Shown: one piece after another, positions 15,845 through 21,652 of the stretch
Numbering within the stretch: position 1 is the stretch's first letter
How the letters are laid out: each line of letters starts with the position of its first letter
From: a virus
IMG/VR virus record: IMGVR_UViG_3300025120_011862
Coordinates: 1-29,583 of that record
DNA length: 29,583 nt
Strand: one strand, 5' to 3'
Position numbers and translations under genes: made by a program
The notes under the pieces: generated by a model
What the model saw: only the letters and a program-made list of their open reading frames with translations
What the model was told of the DNA's origin: nothing
Database searches by the model: none

Positions 15845-16102
15845 TTACCTAGTTTCAAAATTCATTTTACGAACTTTGCGTTGCTTTCTTTGTTCGTGCC
15901 ATAAAATATCTTCCGATGAAAGAACTTCTTTTTTATTTTTAGGATAGTGAGAGTTTAACATAACGACATTTGATAAGTCAACTGCCGAAATCTTATCACC
16001 ACGAATGGTTGCCATATTCGGACAACCACAACAAACTGTCTTACTTGGGTGTCCTTCCAATTCCTTTCCACAGGAACGACACCTAATCTTTATATTTTCC
16101 AT
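15845..16102 (-). CDS. Small zinc-ribbon-like protein (85 aa)
   Basis: C8-x2-C11 and C24-C25-x-C27 near the N-terminus form a treble-clef/zinc-ribbon-like ligand set. The C-terminus is strongly basic (HEQRKQRKVRKMNFETR), which suggests nucleic-acid or protein binding. Exact role unknown. A GATAAATA box lies about 34 nt upstream. Confidence 0.65.
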   Translation of the reverse strand: MENIKIRCRSCGKELEGHPSKTVCCGCPNMATIRGDKISAVDLSNVVMLNSHYPKNKKEVLSSEDILWHEQRKQRKVRKMNFETR

Positions 16103-16134
16103 TGTATAATTCTTTATACGTCTTCAGTTTTCAG

Positions 16135-16308
16135 TTATTTATCATCTAACATAAACTCTACCGTATTGGCAACATCATTCATTGCATCTCGCAGTTCCTC
16201 ACGTTGTCCGGCATGTTGTTCTACTTTCGTAACACCATTCTTAAATTCTTCACAGAGAGTCCATCTCCATTGACTCATACTCTTAGAGTACCAAAGATTA
16301 ATTTTCAT
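16135..16308 (-). CDS. Hypothetical protein (57 aa), W-rich start
   Basis: The ORF starts MKINLWYSKSMSQWRWTL and ends with NDVANTVEFMLDD; a helical acidic tail follows a beta-like start. It looks like a small protein I recall being common in cyanophages, but no name is established. Start ATG 16308 overlaps the coiled-coil gene by 11 nt. Confidence 0.65.
   Translation of the reverse strand: MKINLWYSKSMSQWRWTLCEEFKNGVTKVEQHAGQREELRDAMNDVANTVEFMLDDK
16136..16143 (-). promoter_or_regulatory. Degenerate late-promoter box GATAAATA
   Basis: One mismatch from the T4-type late box TATAAATA, about 34 nt before the zinc-ribbon start. It overlaps the end of the preceding gene. Confidence 0.35.
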
Positions 16309-16474
16309 TTGTAGAAAAGTCGTCTACGCGACTATTTAGTTCTCCCATCTTACGAATCAATTGCATATGTTCAGTTTCTATTTCCTCAATACGACTCTGT
16401 AGTATCTCAATCATATCATAGATGTTATCACAGTCTGCAATTTTTTGTTCCGACTTTTTAATTTTCTTTTTCAT
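16298..16474 (-). CDS. Small coiled-coil protein (58 aa)
   Basis: Lys-rich start, then heptad-like segments IYDMIEILQSRIEE and MQLIRKMGELNSRV that predict a coiled coil. It starts one nt inside the upstream stop (TAATG) and overlaps the next gene by 11 nt. Function unknown. Confidence 0.6.
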   Translation of the reverse strand: MKKKIKKSEQKIADCDNIYDMIEILQSRIEEIETEHMQLIRKMGELNSRVDDFSTNEN

Positions 16475-16683
16475 TAGTAATCCATGTTTCCACCATAACT
16501 GATGCAGGTCTTTTTGTTTTCTGCCGATGATCTACACCACTGTCTCACGTAACTATCTGCATCCATATTCATTGTGTAGTGAGCATGATTATGTAGTGCT
16601 CCTATCAGTGCTATCGTTCCCAACATTAGAAGAGAGGTCAGTGTTCCCGGATTCGTTATGAAGTTTATAAAATATTTTTTCAT
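16474..16683 (-). CDS. Small membrane protein (69 aa)
   Basis: N-terminal membrane segment around 12-32 (LTSLLMLGTIALIGAL) followed by a soluble tail with two Cys (about residues 50 and 60), which could form a disulfide outside the cytoplasm. Function unknown. ATGA overlap with the upstream gene. Confidence 0.6.
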   Translation of the reverse strand: MKKYFINFITNPGTLTSLLMLGTIALIGALHNHAHYTMNMDADSYVRQWCRSSAENKKTCISYGGNMDY

Positions 16684-16898
16684 TCCGTCTCAGTAAGAGG
16701 AGGGTTGGGCCATCCTGGTGGACACATAGGTACACTATAAGGTTCACTCATAATAGAATCAATTGTTTTTTTATGAATCTCTACAGGGTTTATTGCATCA
16801 CTATCTCTCCATAGAGATGGCATATCTACAAGCACTTTACCTGGTGTTTTAGCAGGTTCAATACTTCTAATACAAAGTGCAGGTGGGGTATAATCCAT
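16680..16898 (-). CDS. Hypothetical proline-rich protein (72 aa)
   Basis: Starts MDYTPPALCIRSIEPAK and ends with a Pro-rich segment (CPPGWPNPPLTETE). ATG 16898 is chosen; a GTG at 16925 would place the start inside the terminator hairpin. No family recognised. Confidence 0.6.
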   Translation of the reverse strand: MDYTPPALCIRSIEPAKTPGKVLVDMPSLWRDSDAINPVEIHKKTIDSIMSEPYSVPMCPPGWPNPPLTETE

Positions 16899-16902
16899 AT
16901 AC

Positions 16903-16929
16903 AAAAAAAGGGGATGCCGTCGCACCCCC
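16903..16929 (-). terminator. Rho-independent terminator after the beta-barrel-like gene
   Basis: Minus strand: GGGG-G-TGC, 4-nt loop, GCA-T-CCCC, then TTTTTTT. It lies 36 nt after the stop of the secreted protein gene and should end its late transcript. Confidence 0.85.
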
Positions 16930-16964
16930 AGTATAACATCTAGATGTCTACTTGTCTATAAAGA

Positions 16965-17339
16965 TCAGAAGTTGTACTTCAGACCCAATTTGGATCCATA
17001 TCCACGGTCGATTTTAGAATCACCGGAACCGACGAAACTAACTTCTCCGTATGCACCAAGTGCGTCAGTCAATGCAAGACCGAGACCTGCCTTACCAGAA
17101 GGAACAGTGTCACTTTCAGCACCATCAGGGGAGACTACACTAGCTCCTCCTTGGACGTAGTAAGAAGCATTTTCACCAAGTTCACCTTCATAACCTACGT
17201 GCAGGTCTGTGGTGGTCGAATTGTAATCAGATCCAGTCCAACCGGAATTAGCTTCCACGTTGACGTAGGGACCGGCTAGGGCGGCAGCAGGGGCAAGAGC
17301 AATTGCAGCGGCAGCTGCAGCGATAGTCGTTTTGAACAT
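16965..17339 (-). CDS. Secreted outer-membrane beta-barrel-like protein (124 aa)
   Basis: An Ala-rich signal peptide (about 1-22, ending AALAG) precedes alternating short beta strands rich in Gly/Ser/Tyr, such as YVNVEANSGWTG and LHVGYEGELG. The last residue is Phe (LGLKYNF), the usual outer-membrane targeting end. 124 residues would fit about six to eight strands. It is preceded by a TATAAATA late box and followed by a strong terminator, so it forms its own late unit. It may sit in the host outer membrane or on the virion; function unknown. Confidence 0.7.
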   Translation of the reverse strand: MFKTTIAAAAAAIALAPAAALAGPYVNVEANSGWTGSDYNSTTTDLHVGYEGELGENASYYVQGGASVVSPDGAESDTVPSGKAGLGLALTDALGAYGEVSFVGSGDSKIDRGYGSKLGLKYNF

Positions 17340-17434
17340 TTGTTTTCCTCGTTTTTTTACTTGTGGAATGATTACCCACAGATGTTAAGAACCTCGACTG
17401 GTTCTGTTGTAAATCGTTACTATAAGTAACGGAG

Positions 17435-17442
17435 TATTTATA
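17435..17442 (-). promoter_or_regulatory. T4-type late promoter box (TATAAATA)
   Basis: Exact TATAAATA on the minus strand, about 96 nt before the secreted beta-barrel-like gene, within a short dyad GAGTATAAATACTC. Confidence 0.65.
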
Positions 17443-17454
17443 CTCATTTTGTTT

Positions 17455-17477
17455 TTCGGGTATTCGGATAACCCGAA
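17455..17477 (-). other. Hairpin directly after tRNA-Gly
   Basis: TTCGGGT pairs with ACCCGAA around a TCGG-type loop, one nucleotide beyond the tRNA end. No T-run follows on the minus strand, so it may protect or process the tRNA 3' end instead of ending transcription. Confidence 0.45.
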
Positions 17478-17548
17478 AGCGGAATACCAGAATCGAACTG
17501 GTGACGAAAGGTTGGAAACCTTTAGTTTTGCCTCTAAACTAATTCCGC
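17478..17548 (-). tRNA. tRNA-Gly (UCC)
   Basis: 71 nt. Acceptor GCGGAAT/ATTCCGC, anticodon loop TTTCCAA, T-loop TTCGATT; discriminator U; no encoded CCA. It is the last of seven tRNAs and has its own promoter. Confidence 0.93.
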
Positions 17549-17595
17549 AGAGTGGGAGATTGCTCCCCCAACGCATCTTCCTTCACACAAGAGGT

Positions 17596-17624
17596 AGTAT
17601 AAGACAAGATTGAGTTCTTGTCAA
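17596..17624 (-). promoter_or_regulatory. Sigma70-type promoter for tRNA-Gly
   Basis: Minus strand TTGACA, 17 nt, TATACT. The -35 box starts 2 nt beyond the tRNA-Lys 3' end. It contains the dyad GACAAGA/TCTTGTC. Confidence 0.75.
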
Positions 17625-17625
17625 G

Positions 17626-17698
17626 TGGGTTTAGTCAGGCTCGAACTGACGACTTGCAGGTTAAAAGCCCGATACTCTACCAACTGAGTTATAAACCC
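17626..17698 (-). tRNA. tRNA-Lys (UUU)
   Basis: 73 nt. Acceptor GGGTTTA/TAAACCC, anticodon loop CTTTTAA, T-loop TTCGAGC, discriminator A, no CCA. The first anticodon-stem pair is a T/C mismatch. Confidence 0.9.
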
Positions 17699-17701
17699 AA
17701 A

Positions 17702-17720
17702 TCCACTTGTTAAAAGTGGA
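17702..17720 (-). repeat. Hairpin between tRNA-Lys and tRNA-Thr
   Basis: TCCACTT and AAGTGGA form a 7-bp stem that fills the spacer between the two tRNAs. It may guide processing. Confidence 0.4.
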
Positions 17721-17721
17721 A

Positions 17722-17793
17722 AGCCTTCGACAAGATTTGAACTTGCGACCTGAGCTTTACAAAAGCCCTGCTCTACCACTGAGCTACAAAGGC
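17722..17793 (-). tRNA. tRNA-Thr (UGU)
   Basis: 72 nt. Acceptor GCCTTTG/CGAAGGC, anticodon loop TTTGTAA, T-loop TTCAAAT, discriminator U, no CCA. Confidence 0.92.
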
Positions 17794-17862
17794 ATATCAG
17801 GTGAGCCTTTTATGTGTGACTTGCTTAGGTCACCAGACGGCATCATAGAGCTATTACTATAT

Positions 17863-17910
17863 CGATGTATTGCGCTCACTTGAGTGAAGCGGTACATAGC
17901 GATGTATTGC
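17863..17910. repeat. 11-bp direct repeat in the tRNA-Thr leader
   Basis: CGATGTATTGC occurs at 17863-17873 and again at 17900-17910. The leader between the promoter at 17956-17984 and tRNA-Thr is about 160 nt, far longer than the other spacers. An in-frame reading of it exists but has no recognisable protein. Confidence 0.5.
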
Positions 17911-17955
17911 TCAGACCCCCAGCCAGTGTGCGTCTGCTCTCTGGGTAATATGACA

Positions 17956-17984
17956 ATCATACCAGAAGTGGTGATGATTGTCAA
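17956..17984 (-). promoter_or_regulatory. Sigma70-type promoter for the Thr-Lys tRNA pair
   Basis: Minus strand TTGACA, 17 nt, TATGAT, beginning exactly next to the tRNA-Ala 3' end. It lies in a dyad (TGACAATCAT...ATGATTGTCA) shared with the promoter at 18143-18170. Confidence 0.8.
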
Positions 17985-18057
17985 TGGAGAATAACGGACT
18001 CGAACCGTTGACATCCTACTTGCAAAGCAGGCGCTCTACCAACTGAGCTAATTCCCC
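17985..18057 (-). tRNA. tRNA-Ala (UGC)
   Basis: 73 nt. Acceptor GGGGAAT/ATTCTCC, anticodon loop TTTGCAA, T-loop TTCGAGT, discriminator A, no CCA. Confidence 0.93.
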
Positions 18058-18059
18058 AA

Positions 18060-18131
18060 TCGGGGTGGCAGGGATCGAACCTGCGACCCTCGCTTCCCAA
18101 AAGCGATGCGCTACCTCTGCGCTACACCCCG
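18060..18131 (-). tRNA. tRNA-Pro (UGG)
   Basis: 72 nt. Acceptor CGGGGTG/CACCCCG, anticodon loop TTTGGGA, T-loop TTCGATC, discriminator A, no CCA. Two nt from tRNA-Ala, so the pair is likely cotranscribed. Confidence 0.92.
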
Positions 18132-18142
18132 AAGATGAGACA

Positions 18143-18170
18143 ATCATACCAGAAAGGTGATGATTGTCAA
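18143..18170 (-). promoter_or_regulatory. Sigma70-type promoter for the Pro-Ala tRNA pair
   Basis: Minus strand TTGACA, 16 nt, TATGAT, directly abutting the tRNA-Asn 3' end at 18171. Near copy of the promoter at 17956-17984, differing mainly by one or two bases in the spacer. Confidence 0.8.
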
Positions 18171-18243
18171 CTCCCCCACCTGGACTCGAACCAGGGACAA
18201 GGTGATTAACAGTCACCCGCTCTACCAACTGAGCTACAGGGGA
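18171..18243 (-). tRNA. tRNA-Asn (GUU)
   Basis: 73 nt. Acceptor TCCCCTG/TGGGGGA, anticodon loop CTGTTAA, T-loop TTCGAGT, discriminator G, no CCA. Confidence 0.93.
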
Positions 18244-18244
18244 A

Positions 18245-18321
18245 TGGCAGGCAAGGAGGGACTCGAACCCCCGACCAACGCATTAGAAGTGCGTGGCTCT
18301 TTCCATCTGAGCTACTTGCCC
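18245..18321 (-). tRNA. tRNA-Arg (UCU) with encoded CCA
   Basis: 77 nt. Acceptor GGGCAAG/CTTGCCT, anticodon loop CTTCTAA, T-loop TTCGAGT, discriminator G, then CCA in the DNA. It is the first tRNA of the cluster and the only one with an encoded CCA. Confidence 0.92.
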
Positions 18322-18324
18322 ATG

Positions 18325-18385
18325 AAAAAAGTCAAGAGGCGTCATCTGTTTGTCGATGCTCTTACCTGTGTTTTGCCTCTCAACT
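18325..18385 (-). terminator. Attenuator-like hairpin between promoter and tRNA-Arg
   Basis: Minus strand: AGTTGAGAGGC pairs with GCCTCTTGACT (11 bp, two wobbles) around a 34-nt loop holding an inner CATC/GATG stem, then TTTTTT. It starts at the expected start point of the promoter at 18391-18419, so it could end a roughly 60-nt RNA or reduce read-through into the tRNAs. Confidence 0.45.
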
Positions 18386-18390
18386 CGTTT

Positions 18391-18419
18391 ATTATAATGC
18401 CTTCTGGTCTGTGAGTCAA
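18391..18419 (-). promoter_or_regulatory. Sigma70-type promoter for the Arg-Asn tRNAs
   Basis: Minus strand TTGACT, exactly 17 nt, TATAAT. The -35 box overlaps the end of the coiled-coil gene. Confidence 0.8.
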
Positions 18420-18637
18420 CCCTCTTCTGTGACTTCCGTCTCAGACACTTCTGTTTCTTCGGCGACTTCTGGTTCAGGTAACTTGACTCCGGTTGCTTCC
18501 AAATACTCAATAGCACCTTGAGTCTTTAGCATTAAATCTCTTGTTCTTGTAGTTTGTGCCTGAATTCCTTCCAACTGTTGAGTCAGTGTTACTCTTTGTT
18601 CGATTAATTGCGAAAGGTGATTTTGCTGCTCGTTCAT
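18416..18637 (-). CDS. Small coiled-coil protein (73 aa)
   Basis: Gln/Glu-rich heptads (LSQLIEQRVTLTQQLEG, LMLKTQGAIEYLEATG) predict a coiled coil for residues 1-50, followed by an acidic Glu/Thr/Val tail. It resembles a small protein I recall as common in cyanophages, of unknown role. An exact TATAAATA late box lies about 24 nt upstream. Confidence 0.7.
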   Translation of the reverse strand: MNEQQNHLSQLIEQRVTLTQQLEGIQAQTTRTRDLMLKTQGAIEYLEATGVKLPEPEVAEETEVSETEVTEEG

Positions 18638-18660
18638 TTCAAGTCAAATTTATTTAACAT

Positions 18661-18668
18661 TATTTATA
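18661..18668 (-). promoter_or_regulatory. T4-type late promoter box (TATAAATA), minus strand
   Basis: Exact box before the 73-aa coiled-coil gene. It is only 2 nt from a plus-strand TATAAATT box, so the two face apart. Confidence 0.65.
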
Positions 18669-18670
18669 AG

Positions 18671-18678
18671 TATAAATT
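18671..18678 (+). promoter_or_regulatory. Late-promoter-like box TATAAATT, plus strand
   Basis: One mismatch from TATAAATA, 38 nt before the plus-strand island's first gene; back to back with the minus-strand box. Confidence 0.45.
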
Positions 18679-18716
18679 CACAAGAACTAAATAATAAAAA
18701 GTATGCTTGAACAAAA

Positions 18717-19214
18717 ATGAAAAGAGCATTATTTGCTTTCGGGATATTAATAATGACCGCAAGTGCAGCAAATGCCGGAGGACTTGTTTCAAAACATGCT
18801 TCTAGTGTTCAACTAACCGTCAATGCAGCACAGACTACAGCAACTAGAGTTGGTTCCTCATTTAGTATAAGTGGGAGTAATATTGATACTACGGACGGAA
18901 CAACTGCCGGAACAGTGTCTGCAGGAACAATTACCAGTGGAGTATATGCTCCTGGAACAATTGCAGCCACTCAAGATACAGCAGGTTCTGCATTTAGTTT
19001 CAGTCAATCTTATACACAGGCCGATGCAGTTCCTACTTCTGCTGCAACTGTAGGAGCTGTTCCTAATTTTTCTAGTGTATCTTCTTACACTGCCGGTACT
19101 TTAGGAACTCTTGCCGGTACTGTAACTTCAGCAGGTCTTCTCACGGTAACTGGTGGTGGTGCTGGTACATCTGCAACAGGCCAATTCATTAGTGAGATTA
19201 CAGTCATCGATTGA
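18717..19214 (+). CDS. Secreted Ser/Thr/Gly-rich protein (165 aa)
   Basis: A signal peptide of about 20 residues (MKRALFAFGILIMTASAANA) is followed by a low-complexity beta-rich body with many Thr, Ser, Gly and Ala. The motif DTAGSAFSFSQSYTQ near residue 87 reappears in altered form (TTPGSAFQFTETYSG) in the next gene, so the two look paralogous. Likely a virion or surface protein; no domain name is certain. No clear ribosome site is seen before ATG 18717. Confidence 0.7.
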   Translation: MKRALFAFGILIMTASAANAGGLVSKHASSVQLTVNAAQTTATRVGSSFSISGSNIDTTDGTTAGTVSAGTITSGVYAPGTIAATQDTAGSAFSFSQSYTQADAVPTSAATVGAVPNFSSVSSYTAGTLGTLAGTVTSAGLLTVTGGGAGTSATGQFISEITVID

Positions 19215-19229
19215 TGAGGAATTTAAATT

Positions 19230-19697
19230 ATGGTTTTCCAAATCCAAAAGGATGCCGTTGCTCAAATTGTCGCGGCACCTCTTTCTGTAATTGTTGCCAG
19301 CATTGTTTTGTTGCCTGGACAAGGACTAGCAGTCCCAGTGGTGCCGAACTTCACTCAGGGAAGTATGAGCAGTCATACAGAAACGACGCAAACAGTAACT
19401 GAGACAATAAACTCAATGGACTACAGCACAGGATACCAGTACTCTGCTACTGGTTCTGGTGTCAGTGCAAGTGGAAACTTATCTCCAGGGACAGGAGCAA
19501 CTAATATAACTATAGACGGAGTGACATCATCATGGACAGGTGTAACAAGCAAACCCCAATTCACACAGACAACACCAGGATCAGCGTTTCAGTTCACAGA
19601 AACTTACTCTGGCCCAGGTCTTCAAAATCATACAATTATTCAAAGAGTGACGGAGGTCACAAGCGTAACCGACACAACTTCCATTTTCAGTCAATAA
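19230..19697 (+). CDS. Secreted Ser/Thr-rich protein, paralogue of its neighbour (155 aa)
   Basis: An N-terminal hydrophobic segment (about 12-34) resembles a signal peptide or anchor, then Thr/Ser/Gly-rich beta-type sequence with the shared xGSAFxFxxxY motif. It starts 16 nt after the first island gene and ends over the following ORF. A GGAGGT at 19649-19654 lies inside it, 40-50 nt before the next gene's likely start. Role unknown. Confidence 0.68.
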   Translation: MVFQIQKDAVAQIVAAPLSVIVASIVLLPGQGLAVPVVPNFTQGSMSSHTETTQTVTETINSMDYSTGYQYSATGSGVSASGNLSPGTGATNITIDGVTSSWTGVTSKPQFTQTTPGSAFQFTETYSGPGLQNHTIIQRVTEVTSVTDTTSIFSQ

Positions 19698-20452
19698 TTG
19701 GAGCAGTTATTCTCGGATCATTATTACCATTAAATTCTTATGCTGAAACCGTTGGTGGTGTATCTGCTACTGCTTCTCCTGTCGCTAACAGTTCAGGCTC
19801 CGTTACAAACCAAGCTATTCAGGTTTTACAAGGTCCATACATAACTAATACTTATGGTGGGGGAATTCAGTGTCAAGGTCCCACTCGCAATTTTACGCCG
19901 TATGTAACAGGAAGTGTCTCTGCTTCTAAACCTTTTCAAGGTTATTATGATGATCCGGTATATGATGTTGGAGATAATTTTGGTGCCTTCGATGATGACG
20001 GAAATAATATCGGAGATGGCATTTTAGATAATCCCGGAGACATTCTCTTTCATAAAAGAACTAGAACCGGACAAAAAGATAATTACAGTTTAGGACTAGG
20101 GTTCTCTATGACTTGGAGTACACCATTAGATAAAAACTTACAAGACCTTTGTAAAGAAGCAGCATCTTCTAATATTGCAATGATGCAGCAACTCACTGCC
20201 AATAAAAGATTAGATTTTGAGATAGCTCGTTTGAAAAATTGTGGTGAGTTGAAATTAAAGGGAATTCAATTCCACCCTAGAAGTCCTTATTATTCCGTAT
20301 GTGCTGATGTGGTAGTAAATAATCCACCAAGACATAAGCATCCACACTATCATACTATTCCCGTCCCTTCAAAACCCGAATTGCCCGATTCCGAATCCGC
20401 TGTTGACCTTGGCGGTCCTTTAGAGATTCAATCACAACCGTTTTCCCCTTAA
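19532..20452 (+). CDS. Secreted protein of the plus-strand island; true start uncertain
   Basis: The reading frame is open from ATG 19532, but the first 165 nt overlap the previous gene and look like a shadow of it. The convincing part begins near 19694 with a signal-peptide-like segment (IIGAVILGSLLPLNSYAE), yet between 19532 and about 20109 there is no ATG, GTG or TTG in frame; only ATA 19694 or ATT 19697 lie at the expected place, the latter overlapping the upstream stop. The body has VLQGPYITNTYGGGIQCQG, an Asp/Gly-rich loop, and a His/Pro-rich end. A rare start or a -1 frameshift from the upstream gene are both possible. Function unknown, probably structural or surface. Confidence 0.6.
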   Translation: MDRCNKQTPIHTDNTRISVSVHRNLLWPRSSKSYNYSKSDGGHKRNRHNFHFQSIIGAVILGSLLPLNSYAETVGGVSATASPVANSSGSVTNQAIQVLQGPYITNTYGGGIQCQGPTRNFTPYVTGSVSASKPFQGYYDDPVYDVGDNFGAFDDDGNNIGDGILDNPGDILFHKRTRTGQKDNYSLGLGFSMTWSTPLDKNLQDLCKEAASSNIAMMQQLTANKRLDFEIARLKNCGELKLKGIQFHPRSPYYSVCADVVVNNPPRHKHPHYHTIPVPSKPELPDSESAVDLGGPLEIQSQPFSP

Positions 20453-21134
20453 TCTTAGCAATCTTTTTCATAACTTTTTTAATCGTAGGTTTCACGACCT
20501 TCAATAATAAGTCTGCTAATGGTTTTGCAAGTAATGCTGAAGTAGTTGCAATTATAGCAACTCCACCTACCTGCATAACCTGCCCACCAGTAGGAAGTCC
20601 TGCTACTATCTGTTGAGGTATAGGAACATCTTCTGTTATCTGAATACATTCGTTACCGATTAATTTATATTCAGTAACTTTTTTTCTAAATCCTTCTATA
20701 AACTCTCCAATAGGTTCTTTGGCATTTTGTGATGCCGTAGGACAATCTATTTTTGCAGTAGGAATATCCGGAGATTTTGGAATTTCGGGAGTTTCCGGAA
20801 CTACAGGAGTATCTTTTGGAACATTAACACCACTAGGTTTAGTGATGATCATCTGTTCAGGTTCATATAGAATAGGATCAAAACTGGGAACACCAGAATC
20901 GCAATACGTAACCACTCCTTTTTCGTCATCGGTTTTTATCTGATTATTTTTAGAGTTATTGGTTTGATGAGCCTCTACACATCCTGGAATATCAACAACA
21001 GGCGTGCCAATATACACTACGACAGGAGGACCCAAAGGTATTCTTGTATAGTTATCTAAGACAGTATTTACTTGAGGGATTATAATTTCACGAATACTAA
21101 TGTCATTAGAAGTAATAATCGGAATTTCAGTCAT
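20355..21134 (-). CDS. Hypothetical Pro-rich protein with membrane segment (259 aa)
   Basis: Beta-rich N-terminus, a central Pro-rich repeat (PVVPETPEIPKSPDIP near residue 111), then VGGVAIIATTSALLAKPLADLLL (about 189-211) as a membrane segment, and a very basic C-terminus (IKKVMKKIAKIKGK). Its last 98 nt overlap the plus-strand gene tail to tail. A virion-associated role is possible but unproven. Confidence 0.7.
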   Translation of the reverse strand: MTEIPIITSNDISIREIIIPQVNTVLDNYTRIPLGPPVVVYIGTPVVDIPGCVEAHQTNNSKNNQIKTDDEKGVVTYCDSGVPSFDPILYEPEQMIITKPSGVNVPKDTPVVPETPEIPKSPDIPTAKIDCPTASQNAKEPIGEFIEGFRKKVTEYKLIGNECIQITEDVPIPQQIVAGLPTGGQVMQVGGVAIIATTSALLAKPLADLLLKVVKPTIKKVMKKIAKIKGKTVVIESLKDRQGQQRIRNRAIRVLKGRE

Positions 21135-21168
21135 CCGTAAAGATATTCATAACAGAAGAAATTATGGA

Positions 21169-21310
21169 ATGAAAAGCAACATAAAGAAAAAATGTATTAT
21201 CTGTATCATTTCTTCTTATACTTTTGTTTTTATTTCTTATAGAATTCTTTTTACGAAAAGATGTAGAGGACATAATATCAATTCAACTATCCCTATTTAA
21301 CAAATATTAA
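21169..21310 (+). pseudogene. Small membrane protein gene with an apparent A-tract frameshift
   Basis: From ATG 21169 the frame as given reads into poorly protein-like sequence. Removing one A from the A6 run near 21185-21190 instead yields a convincing peptide of about 46 residues: basic start, one strong membrane segment (LSVSFLLILLFLFLIEFFL), then RKDVEDIISIQLSLFNKY and a stop at 21308-21310. It may be a sequencing or assembly error, a real disruption, or a slip site. Confidence 0.4.
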
Positions 21311-21561
21311 AAAGGAAGTGCTGATCCAGTTGAAGGTAGTCCAGGAACGGCACCACCAGTAGATCCAGGAAGTTCTGGCATAGCAGAATTCAGCATTCCA
21401 GGAAGTGCTCCGGCAACTGCTTCTGTTGCTGCTTTGGTTGCTGCTGCCTTGGCAGATTCAATTAGAGAATCTTTGTTCACGTAAACATAGGCACTACCAC
21501 CGACAATTGCCGAGGATACACCAAAAGAAGCTAGAGCAAGAATGTTAATTAATTTTTGCAT
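21307..21561 (-). CDS. Small membrane protein with Ala/Gly/Pro-rich tail (84 aa)
   Basis: N-terminal hydrophobic segment (about 6-28; NILALASFGVSSAIVGGSA) followed by an Ala-rich helix and a Gly/Pro/Ser tail. It may be a signal peptide or anchor. Its ribosome site AAGG lies in the tail of the tiny gene upstream. Role unknown. Confidence 0.65.
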   Translation of the reverse strand: MQKLINILALASFGVSSAIVGGSAYVYVNKDSLIESAKAAATKAATEAVAGALPGMLNSAMPELPGSTGGAVPGLPSTGSALPF

Positions 21562-21562
21562 T

Positions 21563-21652
21563 TTAATTTTTACCTTTTTTTATAGGCCACGTAATATGTA
21601 GTGTATAAGTTAATAAAGTTATAAATCCAAACACAAATAAACCACTCATCAT
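21563..21652 (-). CDS. Tiny membrane peptide (29 aa)
   Basis: MMSGLFVFGFITLLTYTL then a basic tail (PIKKGKN): a single membrane helix. Its ATG overlaps the nuclease stop by 1 nt (TGATG) and it fills the whole gap before the next gene, so a real gene is likely. Confidence 0.55.
   Translation of the reverse strand: MMSGLFVFGFITLLTYTLHITWPIKKGKN

Noticed and set aside
17455-17477. Rho-independent terminator after tRNA-Gly
   Set aside because: Good stem but A-rich sequence, not a T-run, follows on the transcribed strand; kept only as a hairpin.
18016-18228. Minus-strand frame of 70 codons over tRNA-Pro and tRNA-Asn
   Set aside because: It runs through complete tRNA genes; the frame is accidental.
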